Shown here: one piece after another, positions 24,092 to 33,085 of the stretch
Numbering within the stretch: position 1 is the first letter of the stretch
Layout: every line of letters starts with the position of its first letter
Source: an uncultured Acetatifactor sp.
Lineage (GTDB): Bacteria > Bacillota > Clostridia > Lachnospirales > Lachnospiraceae
Length of the DNA: 64,000 nt
Assembly: GCA_949840935.1 (NCBI GenBank)
Contig: CATKXX010000003.1
Span: forward strand, 1 to 64,000
Direction of reading: 5' to 3'
Translations under genes and position numbers: made by a program
Notes under the pieces: generated by a model
Told to the model about the DNA's origin: nothing
Databases searched by the model: none
The model's input: the letters and a program-made list of their open reading frames with translations, nothing else

Positions 24092-26137
24092 CTAGCGGAT
24101 ATCCGTCATCAGCTCCAGCACCGTGTCCATGCCCTTCTCCGCTGCAAGCTGGGCGGGGGTCACGCCCTGATTGTTGGCCCGGTTATAGTCGGCGCCTTTT
24201 CGGATCAGATAGCGCGCGTCCCCCTCGGAGCCGTATTCCAGGGCATAATGCAGGGCGGTATTTCCTTCATTGTCCGCCAGATTGGGATCCGCTCCCGCCC
24301 GGAGCAGTTCTTTGGCGGTTTCCTTGGAGGTCAGGAGCATTAAGGGGGTGACGCCGCCCTGATCTGTGTGGTTTACATCGGCACCCCTCTCCAGGAGCAG
24401 GGAAAGGATTTCCTCGGATGCGCCGGCATCGGCAAGCAGCATCAGGGGAGTCCTGCCATCCGCCCTTGGAAGGTCGATGTGTTGCAGCTCCTTCAGAAGC
24501 CCGGCTCTCTGTTCCGGCGGCAGAAGCCTGCCCTTGCTTTTGCCTCTTATGGCATAATGGGCAGGGGCTTCGCCGTTTATGTCAGCCAGGGTATCGTCTG
24601 CCCCGGCGGCTATCAGCAGCCGTACCACATCCTCATGGCCCTGCAGGCAGGCGCAGTGCAGTGCGGTGACGCCGGAGTCAGCCGGTTCGTCCTGGGTAAG
24701 GTTAATATCCACGCCTTTTTCCAACATGGCCTGCAGCATACCGGCGTGGCCGTTCTCTGCAGCGAGATGAACGGCGGCCCTGCCGTAGTTGTCCGTCTGT
24801 TCCATGGATTCCCTGGAGAAAAACCCTGCGGCTTCCTTCAGGAAGGCTTCCCGTTCCCCGTATCTCTGCTGGCCGAGCCCTGCGATGATCCTGGCCGGGG
24901 TCTGTCCCTTAATGACTGCCCGATCCAGATCTATCTCCAGCTCCGCCAGCTTTTGGAGGGTGCGGATCCCGTAAGCGCTGTGCAGGCATTCATCCCGCAG
25001 GCAGAGCATCTGGCCGTTGGCATAGACAGGCGAGGTAAAGTCGATCCCCTTGTCCCTGCAGATTTCCAGCAGATGTGCGTCCCTGTCCGACATCAGGGCA
25101 CTGTGCAGAAGGTCTGTGATCTCTCCCAGCTCGTCCTCGTCATCGGGATCCATCCCGGCAATCATTTTCCCCGTCAGGTACAGGGCCATGTCCATGGCAT
25201 CCCTGTTATCCTCAGAGACATCGCTGAAGGCATTGTCGGTGATCTGGCTTAAGGGAAATAATTCCATGGAGTCGCCCGGGCCAGGTGTGGCGCCATGTTC
25301 CAGCAGGGCGAAATACATGGCTTGATTGCGGAAGTCAACAGCGTGCTTTATGGGGGTCAGGCCCTTTTTATTGGCTGTGTTTAACAGGCCGGGACATCGC
25401 TCCATGAGCTGCAGGGCGGCGGTGATATGGCCGTTTTTCTGGGCCAGCAGCAGAAGGGTGCTGCCGTCCTCGTCCACATAACCGGTATCCGCGCCCTTAT
25501 CCAGGAAAATTTCCGCCAGCGGCCAGGTATAGGAGGAACAGTAGCCGGTGGAAAGCAGCAGCTCCAGGGGAGTGAGCCCGTCGGAATTTTTTTGATTAAT
25601 GTCACAGGATAGGAGGCGGGCCAGCTCCCCTCTCTGCTCCACGCTTTTTTCCAGGCAGCCCGTATCCACCGCCAGCCCTTCCAGCCGGGGGTATGCCAGG
25701 AAATGGTATGCGTTCATGCTTCTCTCATCGCAGAGGGAGCTGTCGGCGCCGTGCTCCAGCAGAAGCCTGGCCATGGCGAGGTTCCCCCGGGAACAGGCCA
25801 GGAGGAAAGGGGTAAGGCCATGTCCCTGGCTGTCGGTGAGGTTGGCGGTTTTCTCGTCCGCCTTTCCGGCGGAGAACATGTCCCTGACCGCATCAGGGAA
25901 ATTCAGCCATACCAGAAGGTGAAACAGAGTGAACCCGCTTTCGCCCACCGGCGTATGCAGTTCCTCCCTTCCGCATTCCGCCACACAGGCGTTTACCTCT
26001 CTTACGGTCTCCTCCGGGAAGTGATCGTAATCGCTTCCGGAATCTTCCAGCCCGGTATCCCACCAGGGGACATACCTGGCCTGGCTGTATTGTTCGCCGG
26101 CTTCCACCAGCATTTCTGTAAGCTTCCTGATATCCAT
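24092..26137 (-). CDS. Large ankyrin-repeat protein
   Basis: The protein has 681 residues, with about a dozen ankyrin units recognisable by G-x-TPL-x-A/L and LLxxGAD patterns, for example GLTPFLLACSRGNLAMARLL, GRAAVHLAAENGHAGMLQAM, GVTALHCACLQGHEDVVRLL and GNTALHYALEYGSEGDARYL. The first 60 residues are not repeats and contain RYVPWWDTGLEDSG. No signal peptide or membrane helix is seen, so it is likely cytoplasmic and acts by protein binding. Start: GAGGCGG upstream of the ATG at 26137. It is divergent from a second ankyrin gene over a 156-nt intergenic region. The target is unknown. Confidence 0.9.
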   Translation of the reverse strand: MDIRKLTEMLVEAGEQYSQARYVPWWDTGLEDSGSDYDHFPEETVREVNACVAECGREELHTPVGESGFTLFHLLVWLNFPDAVRDMFSAGKADEKTANLTDSQGHGLTPFLLACSRGNLAMARLLLEHGADSSLCDERSMNAYHFLAYPRLEGLAVDTGCLEKSVEQRGELARLLSCDINQKNSDGLTPLELLLSTGYCSSYTWPLAEIFLDKGADTGYVDEDGSTLLLLAQKNGHITAALQLMERCPGLLNTANKKGLTPIKHAVDFRNQAMYFALLEHGATPGPGDSMELFPLSQITDNAFSDVSEDNRDAMDMALYLTGKMIAGMDPDDEDELGEITDLLHSALMSDRDAHLLEICRDKGIDFTSPVYANGQMLCLRDECLHSAYGIRTLQKLAELEIDLDRAVIKGQTPARIIAGLGQQRYGEREAFLKEAAGFFSRESMEQTDNYGRAAVHLAAENGHAGMLQAMLEKGVDINLTQDEPADSGVTALHCACLQGHEDVVRLLIAAGADDTLADINGEAPAHYAIRGKSKGRLLPPEQRAGLLKELQHIDLPRADGRTPLMLLADAGASEEILSLLLERGADVNHTDQGGVTPLMLLTSKETAKELLRAGADPNLADNEGNTALHYALEYGSEGDARYLIRKGADYNRANNQGVTPAQLAAEKGMDTVLELMTDIR

Positions 26138-26221
26138 ATCCGCCTCCTGAGATCGATTTACTATATTTTATCACGGAAGGGGTATGAAAGAAAGCGCCGG
26201 TTTGCTGCCGGCAACAAGTTA

Positions 26222-26250
26222 TTGACAGTGGAAAGCTGTTTTTATACAAT
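26222..26250 (+). promoter_or_regulatory. Sigma-A type promoter for the second ankyrin gene
   Basis: TTGACA (26222-26227), a 17-nt spacer and TACAAT (26245-26250) lie 44 nt before the ATG at 26294. The -35 box matches consensus fully and the -10 box in five of six positions. Confidence 0.75.
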
Positions 26251-26293
26251 GAGTATAACTGTTAATGACGAGACAAAATATGGGGAGGAAAAG

Positions 26294-27268
26294 ATGGAGA
26301 AGCTATTGTTAAAGGCATGTCAGAACGGGCAGAAGGGGGTAGTGACGGCATTCCTGAAAAAGGATGGGATCAATGTCAACGCGGTGGACGAGCAGGGGCT
26401 TGCGCCGATCCATTACGCCTGCGGTAAGGGATACAGGGACATTGTTAAAATGCTGCTGGAAAAGGATGCGGATGTAAACCAGATATCCAATACCAGCGTC
26501 ACCCCGCTTCACATGGCTGTAAGGTCGGGGAACAAGGAGATCATTAAGCTTTTGGTGGATGCAGGGGCGGATATCGACGCCACGGACAGGAAAGGGAAGA
26601 CGGCGCTGATCTATGCGGTGGAGGCTAAGAAGGCGGAAGCGGCCAGATACCTGATGGAGCTCGGGGCGGATACTTCCGTGATGGATAACGAGAATCATAC
26701 GGCCCTGGATTACGCCAACGCCCTGGGGCTGGTGCAGCTGATCGAAAGCATGTCCCGGGAGAGTGCGGGGAATGCGGACGCATACGGCAATACCCCGCTT
26801 CACCAGGCCTGTTACAACGGGCAGGGCGAGGTGGTAAAGGCCATGCTGGCGAAGGGGGATATTGATATCAACGCGCGGAATGACGGCAAGCAGACGCCTC
26901 TCTGTGTGGCTGCCTCGGAGAATAACCTTCTGATCGCGGAGCTGCTGCTGGAGGCCGGAGCAGACCCCAATATCAGCGGCAATGACGGCTACGCGCCTCT
27001 CCATCTGGCGGCGGGGAACAGGAATGAGCGCCTTGTCAAAAGGCTGCTGGAGAAGGGCGCCAACATAAATGAGCGCGACGAGGACGGCGAGACGGCGCTG
27101 ATCATCGCGGCCAGGGAGGGCAGCAATTATATTGTGGAGGCTCTGATCGAGGGCGGCGCGGACGTTACCTACGCGGATGTGGCGGAGCACACGGCGCTCT
27201 ACTATGCAACGGAGGCCGGGAACAATGATATTGTGGAGAAGCTCCTGATGGCCGGCGCGGAGAATTAA
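26294..27268 (+). CDS. Ankyrin-repeat protein
   Basis: The protein has 324 residues made of about nine consecutive ankyrin units almost from the first residue (LLLKACQNGQKGVVTAFLKK, GLAPIHYACGKGYRDIVKML, VTPLHMAVRSGNKEIIKLL and so on). ATG 26294 follows GGGGAGGAA. There is no export signal. It is read from its own promoter and ends 64 nt before the ABC exporter genes, which might be cotranscribed. Ankyrin arrays bind proteins; no partner is evident, although the neighbouring larger ankyrin protein may be related by duplication. Confidence 0.92.
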   Translation: MEKLLLKACQNGQKGVVTAFLKKDGINVNAVDEQGLAPIHYACGKGYRDIVKMLLEKDADVNQISNTSVTPLHMAVRSGNKEIIKLLVDAGADIDATDRKGKTALIYAVEAKKAEAARYLMELGADTSVMDNENHTALDYANALGLVQLIESMSRESAGNADAYGNTPLHQACYNGQGEVVKAMLAKGDIDINARNDGKQTPLCVAASENNLLIAELLLEAGADPNISGNDGYAPLHLAAGNRNERLVKRLLEKGANINERDEDGETALIIAAREGSNYIVEALIEGGADVTYADVAEHTALYYATEAGNNDIVEKLLMAGAEN

Positions 27269-27332
27269 ACACAGAGAAGGTATGAGGAAAATGTAAGAGA
27301 GAAGACGATTCCAGAAAAGAGGAAACGGTTAG

Positions 27333-29117
27333 ATGCTTAACAGGAGGACTACAGAGATCAGGAAGATAGAGCATCCCGACAGGGCGCTGTCCTATTTTAA
27401 GCCGGAGAAGAAGGTCTTATTGCTGATCGCCACAGGAGGAATCGGATTTAACGGAGGCATGATCGCGGGCCCCTATTTTGAGGGACGACTGGCCCAGTGC
27501 CTCTATGAATGTATACAGGGGCAGGCGGGCAGCCGTGATATGCTGAAGCTTGCCGGCGTATATTTATCGGTCATTTTATTTGTGCAGCTGATGCGCACGC
27601 TGAAGCGGTTCTCGGGCGCCAGGCTGCGGAACGATCTCAGCCGCAATATGCGGCATATGCTCTACAACGGTATCGTCCATATGAGCCGGGAGGAGGTGGA
27701 GCGGGAGAGCACTGGCGCCATGATGACCAAGGCGGTGGCGGACGTGGACGCCAGCGCCCAGGGGATGCAGCAGGTGACTACGGAAATCTTTGATACAGGA
27801 GTGCTTCTGGGCTCCTATCTGGCCATGCTTCTGGCCTATGACTGGAGGCTTACGCTGCTTGCCGGCCTGTTTATCCCGGTGGCCTATGGGATCGCGCTGA
27901 GCCTCAAGGGCCCCGTCACGAGGATCAATGAGAGCTTCAAGCAGACCGCGGGGCGCCTGAACCAGGAGACACTCGACCGCGTCAACAATGCGGTCACTTA
28001 CCGCGTATACGGCAGGGAGCAGAACCGGGATGAAGCCTATGAAAGGATTCTGACGGAATATGAGAAAAAGGCGGTGAGGTCGAATCTCTGGGGGAGCGCC
28101 ACCACGCCCATTTACAATACCATCGCCATGAGCGGGATCCTGTTCATCCTGTGGTTCGGAGGGAAAAACGTGCTGGGCAGGGGCTGGACAGTGTGGGATA
28201 TCGGAATCTTTACCACCTATGTGTCCTGCTTTACCAAGTTTGCCCACAAGGTATCCATGTCCGCCAGGATGTTCAACCATATGCAGAGGGCGCTGGTGTC
28301 CTGGAGGCGCATCAAGCCCCTGTTCCGGGAGTATGTGGAGCTTCCTTTGCCGGACAGGGAGGCCTCTGTGGACGAAATCCGAGTGGAAGCCGTGGACGTG
28401 GCTTACCCCGGCTGCGAGCCTGTACTCCGGGGGATTTCCTTTGAGGCGAAACGGGGGCAGGTGATCGGGATCACCGGCCCGGTTGCCTGCGGCAAGACGG
28501 CCCTGGCCAAGACCTTTATCGGGGATGCGTCCTATGAAGGGCAGATCCGCCTGGACGGCAGGGCGCTTTGCGGGCTGGATGATGTGCAAAAGAGCAGCCT
28601 GATCGCATACATGGGCCATGAGCCGGAGCTGATGAGCGACAGCGTGAGGGAGAATATCCTGCTGGGAGAGCAGGCGGACACGGCGGCTCTCTTAAAGCTG
28701 GTACATATGGATGAAGAAGTGGGCCTGATGCCCGGGGGAGAGGAAACCTATGTGGGGAATGGGGGCCAGCAGCTCTCCGGGGGCCAGCAGGCCAGGATTT
28801 CCCTTGCCCGGACGCTCTGTCACAGCAGGAGCATCATGATCCTGGACGATCCCTTTTCCGCGGTGGATCAGCGCACGGAGCGGGAAATCTTCGGGGAGCT
28901 GAGAAGGCTGGCGGAAGACAGGATCGTCCTGCTGCTCTCCCACAGGCTGGCGCTGTTTCCGGAGACGGACGGCGTGCTGTACCTCCATGACGGGACGGGG
29001 ATCTTCGGCACCCACGAGGGGCTTATGAGGGAGAATGAGGAGTACGCATCCCTCTATCAGACCCAGCAGGACGGGAAGGAGGACGAAGAAAGCGTCCGGG
29101 AGGCGGCATATGAATAA
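27333..29117 (+). CDS. ABC exporter half-transporter with degenerate Walker B
   Basis: The protein has 594 residues. A six-helix exporter transmembrane domain (about 20-330) precedes the nucleotide-binding domain: Walker A GPVACGKTALAK, signature LSGGQQARISLA, Walker B SIMILDDPFSAVD and switch LLSHRL. The catalytic glutamate after Walker B is aspartate, while the signature is canonical. The gene overlaps the next half-transporter by 8 nt (ATGAATAA). The pair forms a heterodimer in which this subunit supplies the degenerate ATP site. The substrate is unknown (lipid, peptide or drug). Confidence 0.92.
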   Translation: MLNRRTTEIRKIEHPDRALSYFKPEKKVLLLIATGGIGFNGGMIAGPYFEGRLAQCLYECIQGQAGSRDMLKLAGVYLSVILFVQLMRTLKRFSGARLRNDLSRNMRHMLYNGIVHMSREEVERESTGAMMTKAVADVDASAQGMQQVTTEIFDTGVLLGSYLAMLLAYDWRLTLLAGLFIPVAYGIALSLKGPVTRINESFKQTAGRLNQETLDRVNNAVTYRVYGREQNRDEAYERILTEYEKKAVRSNLWGSATTPIYNTIAMSGILFILWFGGKNVLGRGWTVWDIGIFTTYVSCFTKFAHKVSMSARMFNHMQRALVSWRRIKPLFREYVELPLPDREASVDEIRVEAVDVAYPGCEPVLRGISFEAKRGQVIGITGPVACGKTALAKTFIGDASYEGQIRLDGRALCGLDDVQKSSLIAYMGHEPELMSDSVRENILLGEQADTAALLKLVHMDEEVGLMPGGEETYVGNGGQQLSGGQQARISLARTLCHSRSIMILDDPFSAVDQRTEREIFGELRRLAEDRIVLLLSHRLALFPETDGVLYLHDGTGIFGTHEGLMRENEEYASLYQTQQDGKEDEESVREAAYE

Positions 29118-30759
29118 CGGAATGATTGCAATCCTGAAGAAACTGGTGAAAAAGTCGGAGAAGACAGTGGCGGTGACGCTCCTGGTAATCCTGCTCTCGG
29201 TGATCATGACGCTGATACCGCCCCTGATCCTGGAGAAAGTCGTCAACCGGCTGACAGAGGGGGAGATGGCGGCCCTCAGCATTGCCTTCGCCTATATGGG
29301 GATGCTTGCGGTGTCTAATATCCTGGAATCCCTGCAGAATGTGATGTTGACGGTGATGGGACAGAAGCTGACCCACAGCGTGCGCAGTGAGATGTGCGGG
29401 AAGCTTTCCCGGATGCAGGCGGGATATTTTACCAAAGTGGAATCCGGTAAGATCACGTCCCGGTTTGTCAATGATGTGGACGCGGTGGACACCCTGTTTT
29501 CAAACGGCATTGTGGGGATGTTTGCCAATGCCTGCAGGGTGGTGGGGATCCTGGCGGTGATCTTCTATAAAAGCCCGGGCCTGGGCCTGCTGCTTCTGTG
29601 CATCATGCCCTGCCTGTTTGCCCTGACGCGCTTTATCCAGAAGCGGATGCTGAAGGCCCAGATGGCCAACAGGGCGGCCATCGGGAAGGTGAACAACCAT
29701 GTGCCGGAGACCATCCGCAACATGAGGAGCATCCGTACTCTGACCATTCAGAAATACATGGAAGAAAAGTATGATGTCTATATTCAGGAAAGCTACCGGG
29801 CGCTGGAGAAGACGAATTTCTACAATTCCATCTATTCGCCCATTGTGGTTTATCTCAGCTCCTGCGTCATCGCGGTGATGATGGTGTGCTCCTCCATGGG
29901 CAGCGCCATGCAGCAGTTTTTCGGTATCACCGTGGGGAGCGCGGTGGCAATCATCGCCTATGTGGGCAAGGTGTTCCAGCCCATTGAGGGCATCGGCATG
30001 GAGATTCAGAATATCCAGACCGCCATTGCCGGCATTAAACGGATAGACGAATTCCTGGAGGAAGAGGAAGCCCCCGGGTATGAGGAGGAGGAGACCCGGG
30101 GCACGGAGGTGCGGTTTGACCAGGTCAGCTTCGCCTATGACCCAGAGCACAGGGTGCTGGAGCGTCTGAGCTTTACTGTGAAGGAGGGGGAAAACGTGAC
30201 CCTGGTGGGAAGGACCGGCGCAGGCAAGAGCACGGTGTTCCGGCTGCTTTTGGGCCTGTACGAGCCCCAGGAGGGGAAAGTCACCATAGGCGGGGTGGAC
30301 GCAGGGCGTATCTCCGGGGCGAAGCGCCGTTCTTTCCTGGGCTATGTGGAACAGCAGTTCCATCCCTGCATGGGCACGGTGGAGGATCAGATCACGCTCT
30401 TTGACCCGGCCTTTGACAGGGAAGCTGTGGAGGAGACCGCCCGGATGGTGGGGCTCCATGATAAGATCCTGTCCCTGCCCGGGGGGTACGATACGCCCAT
30501 GGAACACGCGGATTTCTCCCAGGGCGAGCTGCAGCTTCTGTCCATAGCCCGGGCGGTGGTGGCAAAGCCCCGGATCATGCTGCTGGACGAGATCACCGCC
30601 AACCTGGACAGTGTGACGGAGGCGGGGATTCTGGAGGTGCTGAAGAAAGCCTCGGAAGGGAGGACCGTGATCTCCATCTCCCACAGGATCCATGAGAAAT
30701 TGCAGCAGGGGAGGCTGATCACCATCGGAGAAGGCGGCGGGGCAGCCGTGGAAATGTAA
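29110..30759 (+). CDS. ABC exporter half-transporter with degenerate signature
   Basis: The protein has 549 residues: a transmembrane domain (about 15-310) and an NBD with Walker A GRTGAGKSTVF, Walker B IMLLDEITANLD with the catalytic glutamate, and switch ISISHRI. The signature reads DFSQGELQLLSIA instead of LSGGQ. With the upstream subunit this gives one consensus site (its Walker motifs with the partner LSGGQ) and one degenerate site, the classic asymmetric exporter. Start ATG 29110 lies within the end of the upstream gene, so synthesis is coupled. Confidence 0.92.
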   Translation: MNNGMIAILKKLVKKSEKTVAVTLLVILLSVIMTLIPPLILEKVVNRLTEGEMAALSIAFAYMGMLAVSNILESLQNVMLTVMGQKLTHSVRSEMCGKLSRMQAGYFTKVESGKITSRFVNDVDAVDTLFSNGIVGMFANACRVVGILAVIFYKSPGLGLLLLCIMPCLFALTRFIQKRMLKAQMANRAAIGKVNNHVPETIRNMRSIRTLTIQKYMEEKYDVYIQESYRALEKTNFYNSIYSPIVVYLSSCVIAVMMVCSSMGSAMQQFFGITVGSAVAIIAYVGKVFQPIEGIGMEIQNIQTAIAGIKRIDEFLEEEEAPGYEEEETRGTEVRFDQVSFAYDPEHRVLERLSFTVKEGENVTLVGRTGAGKSTVFRLLLGLYEPQEGKVTIGGVDAGRISGAKRRSFLGYVEQQFHPCMGTVEDQITLFDPAFDREAVEETARMVGLHDKILSLPGGYDTPMEHADFSQGELQLLSIARAVVAKPRIMLLDEITANLDSVTEAGILEVLKKASEGRTVISISHRIHEKLQQGRLITIGEGGGAAVEM

Positions 30760-30824
30760 GGCTTGGCCAGGAAGGCCCTGCAGGGAATTCAGAAAAAAGA
30801 AATGGCCGCAGGCGGCGGAAAGGC

Positions 30825-32918
30825 ATGGTATTTGGTATGGAGGAAAAGAAAAACAAATGTCCGTTGTGCAGTAAGAGACTGGTGATGAAGGATGGCGTGC
30901 CCACATGCCCTGACTGCGGCTATCGCGACCCTCACCGCGTCGGCGGAGGTCAGCCCAATGCCGGAGGCGGGCCGTCGTACGGAGGTCAGCCCAATGCCGG
31001 AGGCGGGCCGTCGTACGGAGGTCAGCCCAATGCCGGGGGCGGGCCGTCGTACGGAGGTCAGCCCAATGCCGGAGGCGGCCGGCCGAATGGCGGCAGTCAG
31101 CCGCAGCCTGCTCCTGGCGGCAATGCCGGGAACGTGTCCAATACGGCAGTTATTATAATGGTGGTTGTATTTGTGGTGATCGCAATAGTGGGGGGAGGTA
31201 TTGCAAGCCTGATCTTTATGTTGCGGAACCTGGCGCAGGACGGGCCGGACAGTGTGGTGCAGGGCAGCCGGGAAGCTTCGGAGGTGTACGGAGGGGCTTC
31301 TGCCGGGGGTTCTTCCCGGGAGGAGGGGGAAGCTTCCTCATCCTCCTCTGCGTCCCACAGGAATTCCGAAATCAGCCATCTGACCTTTGAACCGCCGGAA
31401 GGCGAGCTTTTGAAGGAATTTGTCAGCCAGCTGTTTGACAAGCCTGCCGCATCCGTTACAAGGAGTGATCTGAACAGTGTGGTCGGCCTGGAGGTGCGCG
31501 ATATGCAAAACAGCAGCGGTACGGAGATCGTCTATGAATTGTCTGACGGGACAATGGGAATCTGCTACCTGGAATCTTCCCGGGTGGATACGGAGGATTT
31601 TAAATGTTTCCCGAAGCTGCAGCACCTGGATTTGGGGAGGAATTCCCTGGACTGGGATACGGACTGGCATAAACTGACCTCTCTGACCCGGCTTGCCTGT
31701 GGGGCTTCCCTGAAGGATCTGGCGGGGTATATGGATGTTTCACAGCTGGAAGCGTTGGAGCTGACCTGTGATTTTATGATGAGCGATTGCAGCGGGATAG
31801 AAGAATACAGCAGCCTGGGATATCTGTGGCTGGACTGCTCCGATCACGGGATGGAGCTTACGGGGCTTTCCCGGGCGCCTTTCCTGGAGGCGCTTATCAT
31901 AGAGGACGGCGACGGTATCTCCGACTTTGCGGAGCTTTATGATATGCCGCAGATCAAGATACTTTCCATTGATTCCGAAGGCCTGCGGGATATCGGCTTT
32001 ATCAGCGCCATGTCAGGGCTGGAGTGGCTGGAGCTGTGCAACACGGGCCTATTGCAGATTGATGCCGTCTCAGACTGCGCGGACACGCTGACCTGTCTCA
32101 GGCTGCACAAGAATTATTCTTTGGAAGATTACAGCCCGGTGTTTGAATGTACCGGCCTGGAAGAGCTGGAGCTCTTTGTATATTATGATCATGACAGGGA
32201 GATGGCCATGCCGGATCTCTCCATGATGCCGGGCCTGAAGACGCTGGCCCTGGGCAATTACGAGAAATTCCCCGGCCTGAAGGATATGACGTCCCTGGAA
32301 AACCTGGTGCTGGAGGATGCAGGCTATTTTGACGATGCCGCAGAGCTGGCGGGAGTGGAAAACCTTACCGGGCTGAAAACCTTATCCCTCATAAATATGT
32401 CCATGAGCCCGGCATTGCCGGAGGCTTTTGCAGAGGTGGCGTCCCTGGAGGCCATAGACCTGACGGACAGTTATATCTGGGGCGATATCAATGCCCTGTT
32501 CGGGATGCCCAATCTGAAGACGCTGAATCTGGAGGATGCGGATTTCGGTTTAAGGCTGGAGGATATGCCCGTCAGCGAGAGCCTTCTGGGGCTGAATATG
32601 GAGGGAACCAGCGTCCATCAGCTGAAGGAGGACGGGAGCTGGGATTACAGCGCGGACAATACGAGGATCCGCCTGGGGGATCACATGGAATTCTTTGAGC
32701 ACATGCCGAATCTTACTCTGCTGAATGTGCCGGATCAGGAATTGCAGAGTGTGGAATTTGCAGGGAGCCTGTCACAGCTTGAGTGTCTGGATATCACAAA
32801 TAATTACGTCACTGACCTGTCTCCGCTGGCGAAGCTTGGCCGGCTGAAGGTGATCTTTTGCGGAAATAATCCGGTCAATGACAGGACGGGGTTGAAAAAT
32901 GTGATCATCATAGACTGA
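30825..32918 (+). CDS. Zinc-ribbon, Gly-rich repeat, transmembrane and leucine-rich-repeat protein
   Basis: The protein has 697 residues. Residues 12-31 form a zinc ribbon (CPLC and CPDC pairs). Residues 40-90 are perfect or near-perfect GGQPNAGGGPSY repeats. A transmembrane helix follows at about 105-133, then a serine-rich linker, and from about residue 230 to the end irregular leucine-rich repeats (LQHLDLGRNSLDWDTD, LECLDITNNYVTDLSPL). There is no signal peptide; the zinc ribbon is presumably inside and the LRR domain outside. The start has GGAAAGG close upstream; ATG 30837 is an alternative. The combination suggests a surface-binding protein tied to a cytoplasmic metal-binding tag. Confidence 0.85.
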   Translation: MVFGMEEKKNKCPLCSKRLVMKDGVPTCPDCGYRDPHRVGGGQPNAGGGPSYGGQPNAGGGPSYGGQPNAGGGPSYGGQPNAGGGRPNGGSQPQPAPGGNAGNVSNTAVIIMVVVFVVIAIVGGGIASLIFMLRNLAQDGPDSVVQGSREASEVYGGASAGGSSREEGEASSSSSASHRNSEISHLTFEPPEGELLKEFVSQLFDKPAASVTRSDLNSVVGLEVRDMQNSSGTEIVYELSDGTMGICYLESSRVDTEDFKCFPKLQHLDLGRNSLDWDTDWHKLTSLTRLACGASLKDLAGYMDVSQLEALELTCDFMMSDCSGIEEYSSLGYLWLDCSDHGMELTGLSRAPFLEALIIEDGDGISDFAELYDMPQIKILSIDSEGLRDIGFISAMSGLEWLELCNTGLLQIDAVSDCADTLTCLRLHKNYSLEDYSPVFECTGLEELELFVYYDHDREMAMPDLSMMPGLKTLALGNYEKFPGLKDMTSLENLVLEDAGYFDDAAELAGVENLTGLKTLSLINMSMSPALPEAFAEVASLEAIDLTDSYIWGDINALFGMPNLKTLNLEDADFGLRLEDMPVSESLLGLNMEGTSVHQLKEDGSWDYSADNTRIRLGDHMEFFEHMPNLTLLNVPDQELQSVEFAGSLSQLECLDITNNYVTDLSPLAKLGRLKVIFCGNNPVNDRTGLKNVIIID
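30945..31088 (+). repeat. 36-bp in-frame tandem repeat
   Basis: Units at 30945-30980, 30981-31016, 31017-31052 and a diverging fourth at 31053-31088 each encode GGQPNAGGGPSY. The first two units are identical at nucleotide level and the third has one substitution, which points to recent expansion. Confidence 0.92.
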
Positions 32919-33026
32919 GCCTGTCATAAATCAGAGCTGTTAATCACACCTGATCTGTGATAAAATAGAACCGTATTTGGGAATGCGCCTGCCTGGCTGT
33001 AAGCCGGGCGGGATGATTCAGTAAGG

Positions 33027-33058
33027 GGACTGTCAAGAGTGATCCTGTAACAGTCCCT
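33027..33058 (+). other. Leader hairpin before the protease gene
   Basis: GGGACTGT (33027-33034) pairs with ACAGTCCC (33051-33058) 28 nt before the ATG at 33086. A TGTGATAAAAT at about 32955-32965 may be the -10 region. Role unknown. Confidence 0.4.
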
Positions 33059-33085
33059 GAGCTCGGGAGAGGTGCTGCGGGGGAA

